A stretch of 64,000 nucleotides of DNA from Piezodorus guildinii (taxonomy: Eukaryota > Arthropoda > Insecta > Hemiptera > Pentatomidae): assembly GCA_023052935.1 (NCBI GenBank), contig CM041292.1:82222169-82286168 (forward strand). The letters run 5' to 3'. Made by a program: the position numbers and the translations under genes. Within the stretch, counting starts at the first letter, position 1, and each line of letters begins with the position of its first letter. Positions 51,232-62,245 of the stretch are shown piece by piece. The notes under the pieces are model-generated. The model was not told where the DNA came from and ran no database searches. It worked only from the letters and a program-made list of their open reading frames with translations.

Positions 51232-52243
51232 TCTGGTGCGGGCAACACACGACTTTCACTTACCTCCATTTTTAAAATCAATGAAAGAATTTTCAAATAC
51301 AGTTAGAGAGAAAAAAAATCTGGTGCGGGCAACACACGACTTTTACTTACCTCCATTTTTAAAATCAATGAAAGAATTTTCAAATACAGTTAGAGATAAA
51401 AATACGTGAAATTATTAAGGAATTAATCAAATTGAATTTATATAGAAACATGTGTTTTATTAAAAAATCAATTATATTATTATCTTAAATAATCAGTAAG
51501 TTTTATCTTCTTTTCATCACTCTCCAATAACTTTTAAAAGCTTGTGTATGAGATGGTATTTTTTCTAAAATCTTTAGCTTTCCAACGGTATATCATACAT
51601 GTATATTACTGCTCTTATGTTCAAAAACGAAAAATTGCATTACAAAAATATTTTTTCTGTTTTCTCCTTTAGTTGGGTATCGAATTTATTCAATTTATAT
51701 ATTTACCAGTTTTTCATCAGCGTTAACAAGATAATCTAGTTATTATTATTGAATCTACAAAATTAAAGGTACTTTAGGGGAAGAAAATTTAAAATATCGG
51801 CATTTAAGCCCTGTCAGACCATTTTTATCTAAATAAAACCTACATGATATTAAAGCCCATTAAATTTTACATCGATATAGCGAGTTTAATCAAAATCGTC
51901 GGAACCGTTTTGAGAAAATCGAAAAAAGGTGCAAAATGCATGGTATAAAGTGCCTCTCCTGGTAGGCTCATTTGGATGAAAAAAGTTTTGTCACGTCTCG
52001 GGCGTATAGTTGTCTTAAATATGAAATTTCAGTTTCATAGGACTTACCGTTTCCGCCCAAGAGTTATCACACACACACACACCCACCCACACAGACCTTT
52101 TTGCGGGACTTGGTTATTTGGACTCAGTGTGTATTTCGTATATTTATGTGGACTAAAATGTTTATTTCCGCTGAAAACTGGAATACGAAAATTTTCACGA
52201 TCGCAATACTTTCCCTTACTATATATATATAGTAAGTGAAAGT
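51232..52243 (+). mobile_element. Family A repeat, complete copy with doubled head (c9)
   Basis: The first 87 bp (TCTGGTGCGGGCAACACACG onward) occur twice in tandem, from 51232 and from 51319, with one or two differences. The copy then runs through the whole body to a near-perfect terminal hairpin: actttcccttactatata pairs with tatatagtaagtgaaagt at 52208-52243. The flanks are A before and A after. A (CA)n-like stretch at 52070-52084 is variable between copies. Confidence 0.92.
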
Positions 52244-52304
52244 AATAGACGTTATGAAAAAAAAAATATTTTGTTGCTAAGTGCACTTTTCGTTAAAATG
52301 AACT

Positions 52305-52337
<33 letters not shown>

Positions 52338-52788
52338 TGAGATATATTACAATTTGTTACAAAATGAACAATAATAATATTGATAAGAGACCACATTCAT
52401 ACTATATATACAGAAAATAATAATAATGGTCAAATTTCATAAAATATAACATAAATTCAAATATATACAATAACATAATAATAATAAATAAAAAACAAAA
52501 CAAATCGAAACATAAACCTATTATTGAGATAAATAAAAGTTGGCAAATAAATAAACATCTTACACACAATCATAACTATATACAATATATACAATTGCTA
52601 AAGGGACCCCAGCAAGCGCTTTTTCCTCCACTTGTGGAGGAAAAAGCTGAATCCAAGAGATCCCAGCACCTCTATCTCAGCCGCATCACTGGTCTGAGCC
52701 AGTGGAGGCTGAGTTAGGGCACTGTAGCCACAAACATACCGTACATGAGTGGAGGATCTGACCATTGTCAGAACTCCAGTTTAAATGT

Positions 52789-55467
52789 TTACAATAGGTC
52801 TCGTGGCCACTGCCGTTTCAATCTTCGAGGAGGATTGTAGGGATGGGTGTAGCTGGATAGGGATTGTGCTAGAGGGTTAGGATGATGACTAAGGTTCTGA
52901 TGAAATTTGGAAAATGTGGATGGTACCAGGTCTAAAACAAACGGAATATTAAGGTCATGGTGTAGGGTACAGTTGGTAACGTAATAAGGAGCATTAACTA
53001 TTGTTCGGAGGACTTTGGATTGGAAGGATTGGATGCGCTTGATGTTAGAATGTTTAGCTGTCCCCCACAGTTCAAGTCCGTAGGTCCACATAGGTTTCAG
53101 TACTGTCTTGTATATTAGTAATTTGTTTTCAACTGTAAGATGAGATTTTCTGTTTAGTAGTCTGTATAACTGGCCGAATCTGCGGTTGAGTTCTTTTCTT
53201 TTAAGTCTTGTATGTGGGTTCCACGTCAGTCTTTTGTCTAGTAAAAAGCCGAGATACCGGACTGTGTCTGAGGAAGGAAGCGGTATGGAATTGAAATTAA
53301 CCGTTGGACAGGATTTGCGTCGAAGGGTGAATGTGACGTGAGTGCATTTGCTTTCGTTCACCTTAATGCGCCAAGCATTGCACCAGTCTTCGACAAGGGA
53401 AAGGTGCTTTTGGAGACTTAGCGATGCTGCTTCAGGATCGGAATTGGATGACAAAATGGCGGTATCATCAGCAAATGTTGCCAGAAAGGTATCGGGATCG
53501 GTAGGGATATCGGCGGTGTAGAGGATGTAGAGGACGGGTCCTAAGACGCTGCCTTGAGGAACACCGGCCTCAACAGTATAATGTTTGGAAAATTCGGAAC
53601 CACTGCGAACTCGGAAGGAGCGGTTTGATAAATAGGATCGGAGGATTAGGTATAAGGATTGAGGTAAATGGGTTTTGAGCTTAAAGAGCAGTCCCGGGTG
53701 CCACACCCGGTCAAAAGCTTGAGCTATGTCCAGAAAGGCACCCGAACAATACTCCTTGCACTCAAGGGCGGAGGAAATGTGGTCTACAACTCGGAGGCCT
53801 TGGTGAACCGTGGAATGTTGAGGACGAAATCCAAACTGATGTGAAGGAAAATTGTGAAATTTGGCTAGGATTCGTTTTAATAGGAGTTTTTCGAAGATTT
53901 TAGAGAGGATCGGGAGCAGGCTAATAGGTCTGTAAGATGAAGTGCTGTGGGAAGGTTTGCCTGGTTTTAGGAAAAGGATGATAGTTGAATGTTTCCATAT
54001 GAGAGGGAAATAGGTAGTGCGTAGGATACAGTTATAGAGATATGCAAGAAATGTAATGGCTTTGGGAGGAAGTTGTCTTAAGATCTGAGGAGTAAGGAGG
54101 TCATATCCTGGGGATTTACGGAGAGGAAGCTTTTTAAGAAGATATTTAACCTCAGATGGATTTACTGCTTTAGGTGGTAAGGATAGTGGTATTGGTGACA
54201 TAAGGAACTCTTCAACTGTTGCAGTATGGGTTGGATTGAGCTCAGGATGAGGAGTGAAAACTTTGGAAAGGTGCTGTGCGAATTCCTCGGCTTTATCCTT
54301 GTCGGAAGCAGCCCAGGAACTATCACAGCGCCGGAGAGGGTGGGAAATGGTGTGGGATTTTAGAATTCTCTTCGTGACATTCCATAGGGAATTGTCACGA
54401 GTCGAGAGAGAGGAGAGGTAGGAATTGTAGGATTGGGAACGGAATATCGCCAACTCCCGCTTTAATTTTCTACAAAGAAAGTTGTAAGAGCGGCGATCTT
54501 CTGGGTGGCGGGTGCGTTGCCATAATGATCTGGCTCGGCGTTTGGTGTTGATGAGGTCCTTCAGGTGTTGTGGTAAATGGCTTTTGTTAGGAATTCTTTG
54601 GGATTGTTTGGGAGAGGAGGCAGTCCAGGCAGCTTGTTGAATCGTGGTTGTAAAGGAATATACGGCATCATCAAGGTCAGTTTGGGTTTTGAGAGGTACT
54701 CTGAGGTCAACACCATTGGTGAGGATTTCGCGGAAGAGGTTCCAGTTGACAGGGCCTCTAATGAATGACGGTGGGAAAGGTTTCGGAATAGGAGTTATGG
54801 ATACATTTAGGATTAATGGACTATGATCAGAGGATAGTTCATCAAGGCGAGTTACGGAATAGTTCAGGGAGCCTAATCCGCTGTGGATGAAGAAGTCGAG
54901 GATGTCAGGATTACGGTTAGGATCTGTCGGCCAGTAGGTAGGAGAATCGGGAGGTAGGAGATGAAAGCGTCGGGTGTTGAGTGCAGACTGCAACGTCCGT
55001 CCACGAGAATTGGTGGTTCTAGAACCCCACTGTTGATTCTTTGCGTTTAAGTCGGCACCCAAAATGAAGTGATTTCCCAAGGAGTTGAGGAAGGATCCAA
55101 ATTGGGCAGAGGAAATGGGATGTTTAGGAGGGCAGTATGCTGATGCGATGATAAGCGGAAAGGAAAAGGTTTTGATTACAATAGAAGTTGCTTGTAGGTG
55201 ATCGTGGGCGGGAAGTGGGTGTAAGTGATGGGAGAGGGATCGGCGGACAATGACAGCAGTACCGGCATGGGCTTTGCCGTCTGGATGGTCTGTCCGGTAT
55301 GTTATGTATTTTGGTATTTTGAAGTACTGTTTAGTGGTTAGTCTCGTTTCAGTAATGAGTGCAACATCAACGTTTTTGTCTTGCAGTACGGCTGTTAGTT
55401 CGTCAGTGTGAGTTCTAACACCATTTGCGTTCCAAAGGAGAATGGATAAGGAATTAGGTGAGGTCAT
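52789..55467 (-). CDS. ORF2: endonuclease and reverse transcriptase
   Basis: It encodes 892 residues. The EEP endonuclease occupies about 1-220 with WNANG at 12-16, the metal-binding E40 in ITETRL, GADLNAK around D139/N141, and SDH at 213-215. The RT lies at about 430-730: YRPISLLPILSKIFEK near 515, QFGFRPQHST near 545, catalytic D580 in FLDIAQAFDRVWH, GVPQGSVLGPVLY near 638, and FADD at 665-668. The C-terminal blocks YLGFLLDKRLTW and KPMWTYGLELWG follow. All known catalytic residues are present. It starts immediately after the ORF1 stop (TAAATG), which would suit termination-reinitiation. There is no RNase H domain. Confidence 0.96.
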   Translation of the reverse strand: MTSPNSLSILLWNANGVRTHTDELTAVLQDKNVDVALITETRLTTKQYFKIPKYITYRTDHPDGKAHAGTAVIVRRSLSHHLHPLPAHDHLQATSIVIKTFSFPLIIASAYCPPKHPISSAQFGSFLNSLGNHFILGADLNAKNQQWGSRTTNSRGRTLQSALNTRRFHLLPPDSPTYWPTDPNRNPDILDFFIHSGLGSLNYSVTRLDELSSDHSPLILNVSITPIPKPFPPSFIRGPVNWNLFREILTNGVDLRVPLKTQTDLDDAVYSFTTTIQQAAWTASSPKQSQRIPNKSHLPQHLKDLINTKRRARSLWQRTRHPEDRRSYNFLCRKLKRELAIFRSQSYNSYLSSLSTRDNSLWNVTKRILKSHTISHPLRRCDSSWAASDKDKAEEFAQHLSKVFTPHPELNPTHTATVEEFLMSPIPLSLPPKAVNPSEVKYLLKKLPLRKSPGYDLLTPQILRQLPPKAITFLAYLYNCILRTTYFPLIWKHSTIILFLKPGKPSHSTSSYRPISLLPILSKIFEKLLLKRILAKFHNFPSHQFGFRPQHSTVHQGLRVVDHISSALECKEYCSGAFLDIAQAFDRVWHPGLLFKLKTHLPQSLYLILRSYLSNRSFRVRSGSEFSKHYTVEAGVPQGSVLGPVLYILYTADIPTDPDTFLATFADDTAILSSNSDPEAASLSLQKHLSLVEDWCNAWRIKVNESKCTHVTFTLRRKSCPTVNFNSIPLPSSDTVRYLGFLLDKRLTWNPHTRLKRKELNRRFGQLYRLLNRKSHLTVENKLLIYKTVLKPMWTYGLELWGTAKHSNIKRIQSFQSKVLRTIVNAPYYVTNCTLHHDLNIPFVLDLVPSTFSKFHQNLSHHPNPLAQSLSSYTHPYNPPRRLKRQWPRDLL

Positions 55468-56748
55468 TTATGGTTTTTGTAAGGCAGGAATGAGATTTGA
55501 TACAAGGTTCGTAAGGAGTGATATTAGAGGCATAACAAGGGATTTCATTTCGGAGATAAAGGATGTCATCAAACTGGTAAGGTCTGTGGCGTTTGAAGGA
55601 GGAGGAATATGAGAGATTTGTGGTGGATTAGGATTGGTTACATTTTGAGAAAGAGGTATATGTGGAATGGATTGAGGTATATTTATTAGTTCCGGCAGGG
55701 CCACGGCTTCGGTACTTTTATTCCCACCTCCAAGTAGGTGGGCAAATGATACATTGGCATCAATAAGTTTTGAGGGTTCTCTTCTGGTGCTTGCATGTCT
55801 TGTTGTTTCATCCAGTACTTGAGGTTTTTGAAACCTGGTCCTGAGTTCCTTATAGATTTGGCATCCTTTATAGTTGGCCGGGTGGTCCTTGAGGCAGTGA
55901 GCACATACAGCTGGTGTTGATTTTGGTTTTGTACACTCCACAGACTTGTGCTGTTCACCGCATTTCACGCATCGAGGTATGTGATGACAATAACTTTTAG
56001 TATGACCATATGCTTGACAATTATGGCACTGAATTATCTCTCTCTTTGTGTAAGGTTTTTCAACTCTTACACTGGAATAGTACAATCTATTGAGGTCATA
56101 GATTTTTTCAACTCCTTCAGCTGGTTCCAAATCCACAAAAAAGAGAGGTAGAGGAATTTTATCCTTTAGGACGTTAGTGACTTGCCGCACTTTATAGCCC
56201 ATCTCCGTTAGTTCTTCTTTAATAGCTTCAACTGGTGTCGAGGGGTGTAAGTTTCTGATTACAACCCTTAAAGCTCTCTCTTGGCGTAGCTGATAGGTAT
56301 GGAAATCTGCTTTGGTTTCAGTTAGGTATTTCACTATTTTTCTATATGTCTCGGCAGTAGTAGGAGATATTTTGGTATCATTGATTCTACTCATACAGTA
56401 GTAGCTGGTAGATTCGGTAATTTTGTTCAATTGCGCACACAACAACTGGAAATTTCTAATATTTTTGACAAATGTTGGAGGAGGCCGTGGTTCACTAGGT
56501 ATAGGAGTAGATTCCATATTTTCTTTTTCATTATGTAAAATCTGAAAAGGATTTGGGGTGAAAAACGGCGATTCGTCAGTCATCCCTTGTGACGATGTGC
56601 CAGGTTGTGGTTCAGATTCTGAATTAGTACCGGAAGAGGTTGCTTGTAGATTTAATCTTTTATTAGTATCACGGCGGGGTCTTTGTTTTGTAGGTGACGG
56701 AATTGAACCACTAGATCTAGATCTTTTAGTTGAAGCTTTGGAGGACAT
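55468..56748 (-). CDS. ORF1: Gag-like RNA-binding protein with PRE_C2HC region and zinc knuckles
   Basis: It encodes 426 residues. A basic, Ser-rich N-terminus (1-60) may serve nuclear entry. A PRE_C2HC-like region spans about 160-235 (LRVVIRNLHPSTPVEAIKEE onward). Three zinc knuckles run from C241 to C296: CX2CX4HX4C, CX2CX3HX4C and CX2CX3HX6C. A Pro-rich stretch lies near 370-390 and a hydrophobic helix (SLVMPLISLLTNLVSNLIP) closes the protein, possibly for multimerisation. It should coat the element RNA. The ATG chosen is the first in the transcript with a 272-bp leader. Confidence 0.95.
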   Translation of the reverse strand: MSSKASTKRSRSSGSIPSPTKQRPRRDTNKRLNLQATSSGTNSESEPQPGTSSQGMTDESPFFTPNPFQILHNEKENMESTPIPSEPRPPPTFVKNIRNFQLLCAQLNKITESTSYYCMSRINDTKISPTTAETYRKIVKYLTETKADFHTYQLRQERALRVVIRNLHPSTPVEAIKEELTEMGYKVRQVTNVLKDKIPLPLFFVDLEPAEGVEKIYDLNRLYYSSVRVEKPYTKREIIQCHNCQAYGHTKSYCHHIPRCVKCGEQHKSVECTKPKSTPAVCAHCLKDHPANYKGCQIYKELRTRFQKPQVLDETTRHASTRREPSKLIDANVSFAHLLGGGNKSTEAVALPELINIPQSIPHIPLSQNVTNPNPPQISHIPPPSNATDLTSLMTSFISEMKSLVMPLISLLTNLVSNLIPALQKP

Positions 56749-57033
56749 TACTTAATGATAATATCGCATTTCATGTATAGAAAGTAATTAAATAATAACC
56801 AGATGTGGGAAAAAAACAATAACTTAAAAAAAGTTAAGCAAGACCAGCCTTGCCGGGCTATTGGCAATCAGCTGATATGAAGAGGTGACTCAGCATTCAC
56901 TTTACACTGTAAATTATATCACAACTTACCGCTGTTTGCTCCAATAATAACTGTTGTTGTTATCCTGAAGTCTGATGATGTTTTCAAGACTATGCTGAAG
57001 TGAAATCCAACTGTAAAAGCAAAATGAACTTCT

Positions 57034-57902
57034 AAAGCGATAAACTGTGTTACTAGTTTTTTTTTACTCATATACCTATACTAGTCAAACTGTGATGTTT
57101 TAAACATAAATGGCCTATTCAAATTGCACCTGTGTGAAGGTGAGATGGGTCACTTACCTTTCTATATAACTGATGATTGGGTTTAGCAGAAAGCTTTATA
57201 TTTTATGCAGAAGAATCAGAGCTCTGAAATCCATAACATGGCAGTTAATTATGATTGCACTTATGGAATATGATTTGACTAGAAAAATCTCAACTATTTT
57301 AGTACGGCTCAAATCGGTGCAACAGTTTATTTTCGGTTATGTTTATTAATAGCTTTTTACGTCAAAGCGTTCATATTGCGACCATACACTATTAATAATC
57401 TTATTAGCATCCCCTAAAATTTGAATAATCAATGAAGGATGATTATTAATAGCTTCGAGTCTTCAGCTTTCAACCACCGACATGAATATGAATTTACCGT
57501 AGTTTGAACCTTGAATTCCAATAAACCTTGAAATTGTCCTGTAGTTGAACCTAATTGTATTAATGAAAACTTCGTCTCATCCAGTTAATTAGAGAAGATT
57601 AATATAATGCCATGCAAACAGAAATATTTCACAATTGGATAAATATTTTATTTTGGTGTTCTGTTGTTTCATGCACTATGTATCTTGTTGTTTAATTATA
57701 TTATTTAAATTTATTACAGGGAAACATATGCAGCTAATGGACTGCAGAAGAATAAGACTAGGTTTATTACTACAGACATGGGGCTGTTCATTTCTATATT
57801 TTTTTTTCTTCTATTTTTTATTTATTTATATTTTGTTTTGTGGAACGGGGAGTAAGGGGGGTCAGCTTACGAAAGACTTGTTATCTTATCGGATATATTT
57901 TT
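57034..57902. other. AT-rich gene-free stretch
   Basis: A plausible plus-strand acceptor at 57719 (tttaaatttattacag) precedes a short open stretch (TYAANGLQKNKTRFITTDMG in one frame), but there is no matching donor and no recognisable family. Otherwise nothing is seen. Confidence 0.3.
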
Positions 57903-58777
57903 ACTTTCACTAACCTATATATGAAGTATATATAATAGTAAGGGAAAGTAGTGCGATCGTGAAAATTTTCGAATTCCAGTTTTATACAGATATACACGTT
58001 TCAGAGTCCTATAAGTTCAAATGATCAAGTCCCGCAAAAAACTCTATGTGTGTGTGCGTATGTCGTCTAGCTCGAAATCGATGTAAATTTTGTATTTCGA
58101 AAGCGTATATGCCTGAGATCTTACAGCAACATTTTGATTGAAATCAGTCAATCAGAAGAGAAACTTTATACACTGCACTTTGCACCTTCTTACGATTTTA
58201 TAAAAAAACGGCTCTAACGAGTTTGATTAACTACTTATATCGATGTAAAATTTAATAAACTTCAATAACATGTAGGTTTCATTCTGATTGATATAGTCTG
58301 ACAGGGCTTAAATGCCGATAGTTCAAATTTTCTTCCTCTAAAGTCCTTTAATTTTTTAGATTAAAAAAAAATTGGCACATCATATTGTAAGCATTGATAA
58401 ATAACCGCTAAATATGCAAGTTGAGCGAATTGGATAACCAACTAAAGAAGGATAGAGCCAAAATATTTATTTATGCAATTTTTGTTTGTTTTTTAACATA
58501 AAAACAGTAATATACTTTTGGAAAGCCAAAGATTTTAGAAAATTTATTATATTATGCACAAAATTATAAAAGCAAACGGAGAGTGATAAAAAGCGGATAA
58601 AAAAATTGGTTGTCGTTGATAATAATGTAATAGATTATTAAATAACACACATGTTTCTATTGAAACTAAGTTAATTAATACTTTAACAATTTATTTTCAT
58701 CTTTAAATGTATTTAAAAATTCTTAAATTGATTTTAACAACGTAGGTAAGTGAAAGTTGTGTGTTTCGTGCACCAGA
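57903..58777 (-). mobile_element. Family A repeat, complete copy (c10)
   Basis: It has both ends: actttcactaacctatata with the pairing arm atagtaagggaaagt on the left, and aggtaagtgaaagttgtgtg to caccaga on the right. It is 875 bp. T precedes and T follows, and no flanking duplication is present. The body is non-coding. It is the best single reference for the minus orientation. Confidence 0.92.
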
Positions 58778-59132
58778 TTCTGTATAACTATAAGTTATAT
58801 AATAGTGTAATGCCATGAAAGACATGAAGTGTGTTGGGTTCAGCACTTGGTTGTGTTTATGTTTCTAGGCCTACAACTGTTTAAGCTAGTGATTTGGCCG
58901 ATATCCTACTGAACCTTTGTGTTTATCACTTAATTTTGGATATTTAGATTATAGGTCGCTGGGATGACCCCACTATGGTCTCACTGTGCCATGGTCTCCC
59001 CAAGGTTAAAATAACAGGATTAATAATTATACTGTCACTGCCAAGTTCGTAACCGAGACCCGGAGATCAGTAGTTCAGTGCAAAGGCCTGTAGGCCATGC
59101 CTCGAAATTCGATAATATAAGATAATGTGGTT
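58778..59132. other. Gene-free stretch, slightly GC-raised
   Basis: Words such as cgctgggatgaccccactat and ccgagacccggagatcagta do not match any repeat in the window. Function and family are unknown. Confidence 0.3.
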
Positions 59133-59400
59133 CATTTTATTTTCGAATCAGAAAATTAAAGGTACTTTAGAGGAAGAAAATTTTAAATATCGGCATTTAA
59201 GCCCTGTCAGATTGTTTCAATCAGGATGAAACCTACATTATATTAAAGTCTATTAAATTTTACATCTGTTTAGCGAGTTTATATTCAAAATCGTTATAGC
59301 CATATTTGAGAAAATCGTAAAAAGGTGCCAAATGCACAATACAAAGTAGCTCTTCTGGTTAGCCGATTTTGATGAAAAAGTTGCTGTAACATATCATTAA
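59133..59400 (+). mobile_element. Family A repeat, internal fragment (c11)
   Basis: It matches the centre of the family (attaaaggtactttagaggaa, cggcatttaagccctgtcag, gccgattttgatgaaaaagt) without either end. Confidence 0.8.
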
Positions 59401-60602
59401 ATGTTTTCATTAATATTTTAAAATATCCCCAATGTCTTACACCCTCCAATGCTTTTTTTTTTAGTTTTCCATAAAGATTCGTAGTGTTACCGATTCCAGG
59501 GCAATGAAAGCAGTAGATGGGTTTCTATCTTGTAAGCAATCTCACACATGAGCTCTATATTCCCTTGAAAATTAAATCCATTCCGGTCTGAATGGTGCTA
59601 AGCCCACGGTAAGCCTTCATTGAGACTTCCCTCATCACGAACAGGGCAAATTGCATATATTGATTATCCATACACTTATATCCTCAGATTGGAGGCGCAT
59701 GCATGTACACTAGCTTTACGTCGTTATATTGTATTATAACAAATTAAGGGAATAGTATCCTGTAAAGACGAAAATATAAGGAAAATAATTTTTATTTATG
59801 GTAAATTGTTTCATTTTTCATTAATTTATGTTCTTAATTACTATGTTATATATATTATAATATGTCAAATCTAATGTTATTCTTAAGGGACTTATTCCTT
59901 GAATAATGTTTTTTTTTCTTCCTTCTTCTTAAAACTCAAATAATAATTAAGTTGTTAAAAAAATTCTCAAAAAACATGTTTCGTAAGGAAAAATAAATCA
60001 CATTGCACTGTATTTTTTTTTTATAAAGATTAGTCAGTTTCTTGCTTTATGAAGAAAACGAATTTTCAGAGATGGCATATTGTCTGTTGTCTATTTATTG
60101 TCTATTTTTAGCAATATTGTATTTATTTGAACATAGAACAGTTTCCCCTCACATATTCATCATCCCACTTGAAGTTTGACCAAATTTATATAATACATTT
60201 TTAGTCATATGTGCCTTTTGTAGGTGTAGGCATCATGTAAAGATAATAGGTATCAACCGTGTCAGTTTCATCAATTTTTTCTCAGTCCCTTTTGATTTAC
60301 CCCCCTTTTGATACATTTTCCGAAAGTGGCTTTTGGCTATAGTCGAAAATTCGTACAATTGGTTCAATGATTAGACTATGCTATAAAAAACAAAAAATAA
60401 AGTTTATACTAATCCATAATATACTTTCAAGCCACTTTTTCTCGTAATCTTTCAAGAATGTTTAAAATTTAATTACCTCATATATTAAGAAATGCAAGAA
60501 CAAAAATCGTCCATTCTTATCGTATAGAAGTTTTTGTTTGATTTTAACTTGATTTTGTTAAACTAACTTAAAGACTTTTTAACAGACATTTTTTTCAGCA
60601 TC
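59401..60602. other. AT-rich gene-free stretch
   Basis: The part 59440-59690 is less AT-rich and may be a worn retroelement piece; nothing specific is recognised. The rest is featureless. Confidence 0.35.
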
Positions 60603-60613
60603 CAGAGTAACTT

Positions 60614-61162
60614 TCTTTTTAAAATCTTTTTATTGGTATTTACAACTGTATTAACAAAAATACATCAAGTAAATGTGATGTGATATATAATACAATGACA
60701 TGATATACATGTAGAGAAGCTTCCCATTGGAAGCACTCTAAAAATATTCTAAACTAGAAGGTCCCGGTGCCATTTCCTTTTCAGGCGCCTCGGAGGATTA
60801 TCCGGAACTGAAGAGGAAGAAAGGATTGAAACTAGTGGGTTAGAGTGCGAATGGAGTTTGTCATGAAAGGATTGATACCTGGTCCGGGCGAAATCAATAA
60901 CAAAGGGAACATTAAGGTCTTTATGAATAATTTTATTCGTGACAAAGTAAGGAGCGTTGAGGATTTTGGATTGTAAGGATTGGATGCGGGAAGAATTTGA
61001 TGGCTTAGTAGAGCCCCAAAGCTCTACTCCGTATGTCCAGATTGGTCTTATAATAGTCATGTTGATAAGCCTTTTGTAGTTCAGAGGAGGAAGGTTTGAC
61101 CGTTTGTCTAGTAAGTGTTGAAGCAGCCTAAAGCGGCAAGCATTTTCTTGTCGTTTCAGTCG
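60614..61162 (-). pseudogene. Jockey-type LINE ORF2 tail with target duplication
   Basis: CCAGAGTAACTT at 60602-60613 and CCAGGGTAACTT at 61163-61174 form a 12-bp duplication with one mismatch. The minus-strand frame is open from the edge (RLKRQENACRFRLLQHLLD) through RPIWTYGVELWGSTKPS to RRLKRKWHRDLL. Compared with the relic at 32440 it lacks four codons after QSKIL (in-frame deletion). It is 5'-truncated to about 130 codons and inert. Confidence 0.9.
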
Positions 61163-61174
61163 CCAGGGTAACTT

Positions 61175-62184
61175 AAAAATATAATAAAAAAAAATAAAAC
61201 TAAAAAAATATAAGTCTAAAACACATTTTATTTGTGCTTTTTATTAACAAATAATAGAACATATAAAAGTCATAAATATCGAGTAACGTAGGCCACCCTA
61301 TTTCAAATGCATTGACTTATACTGCGAGACAGAGGGAATTTCAAAAACTTTTGGAGCATGATAAGGTTTATAAGCCCCTTGACATTAAAATAAATCAATT
61401 CGAAGTTAGTTTTCAGTAATAATCTTACTTTTTTATTATATATATTAATACAATCTTTAAGATACTATATATTGATATTCTCAATATCTGTGGTCGCGTT
61501 TATATCAGACGAATAAATAAATTAAACTTATATTGTTTCTTATACTTTGACTAATCATTTTCGAACTTTACCTGCTCATTGTTGAGTTACTTTAATGGAT
61601 CGAATCAAAAGGAGAAAAGTTTTTCAAGCCTTTAACTTGACAAAGGTAGTTTCATATCTTTTGAAAAACTGAGAAGCGAAATCAACTCCTTGTTGAAAGA
61701 GAGTTCAGTATCAAAAAGTTTTTTTAATATAAACTTTCTTAATTAGGAATTTCCTTTTGTGTGTTTCATAGTTAATTTAGTTATATAACTCTTTGATGTA
61801 CTCGTAGTATATCATAAAGATATTTTATGAATTAAAATATACTTGTCTTTTCAAACTCATTAAATTCGAATGTTTAATACAATGCAAGGATTCGATCAGT
61901 TCATTGAAAAACAACATAAAACTTGTCTAGAGCAAAGGGGAAGTGACAAATAATTTTTTTGTCTGCATACCCAAAGGAATAATTATTTAAATATATTGGG
62001 TGAAAGTTCGTCAAGTTCTGTCTGCAAATATTAACGATTAAATCTTCATAAAGGAATTTATTGCGGGTGGTCCCGATCAACAAATAGTTAAAAAAATAAG
62101 ATAAAATATTTATTTTGAAACGGAAGTTTAGCCGTTGAATGAGCGCAAAAAAAGAAACAATGCGTAAGGTTAAGTCATAAACAG

Positions 62185-62245
<61 letters not shown>

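Larger units (their letters stand above)
52307..57020 (-). mobile_element. Second full-length Jockey-type LINE (LINE-2a in this window)
   Basis: AAAATGAACTTCT occurs at 52295-52307 and 57021-57033, a perfect 13-bp target duplication. The element has a 272-bp 5' UTR, ORF1, ORF2, a 480-bp 3' UTR and a 29-nt poly(A) tail (T-run on the plus strand). Both ORFs are complete, so it may be active or only recently silenced. Several of the LINE tails in this window (1-395, 32440, 60614) belong to related subfamilies. Confidence 0.95.

Noticed and set aside
62187..62243. (TA)n arrays as CRISPR-like or functional repeats
   Set aside because: They are plain dinucleotide microsatellites. No spacer-repeat structure exists anywhere in the window, and the genome is eukaryotic.
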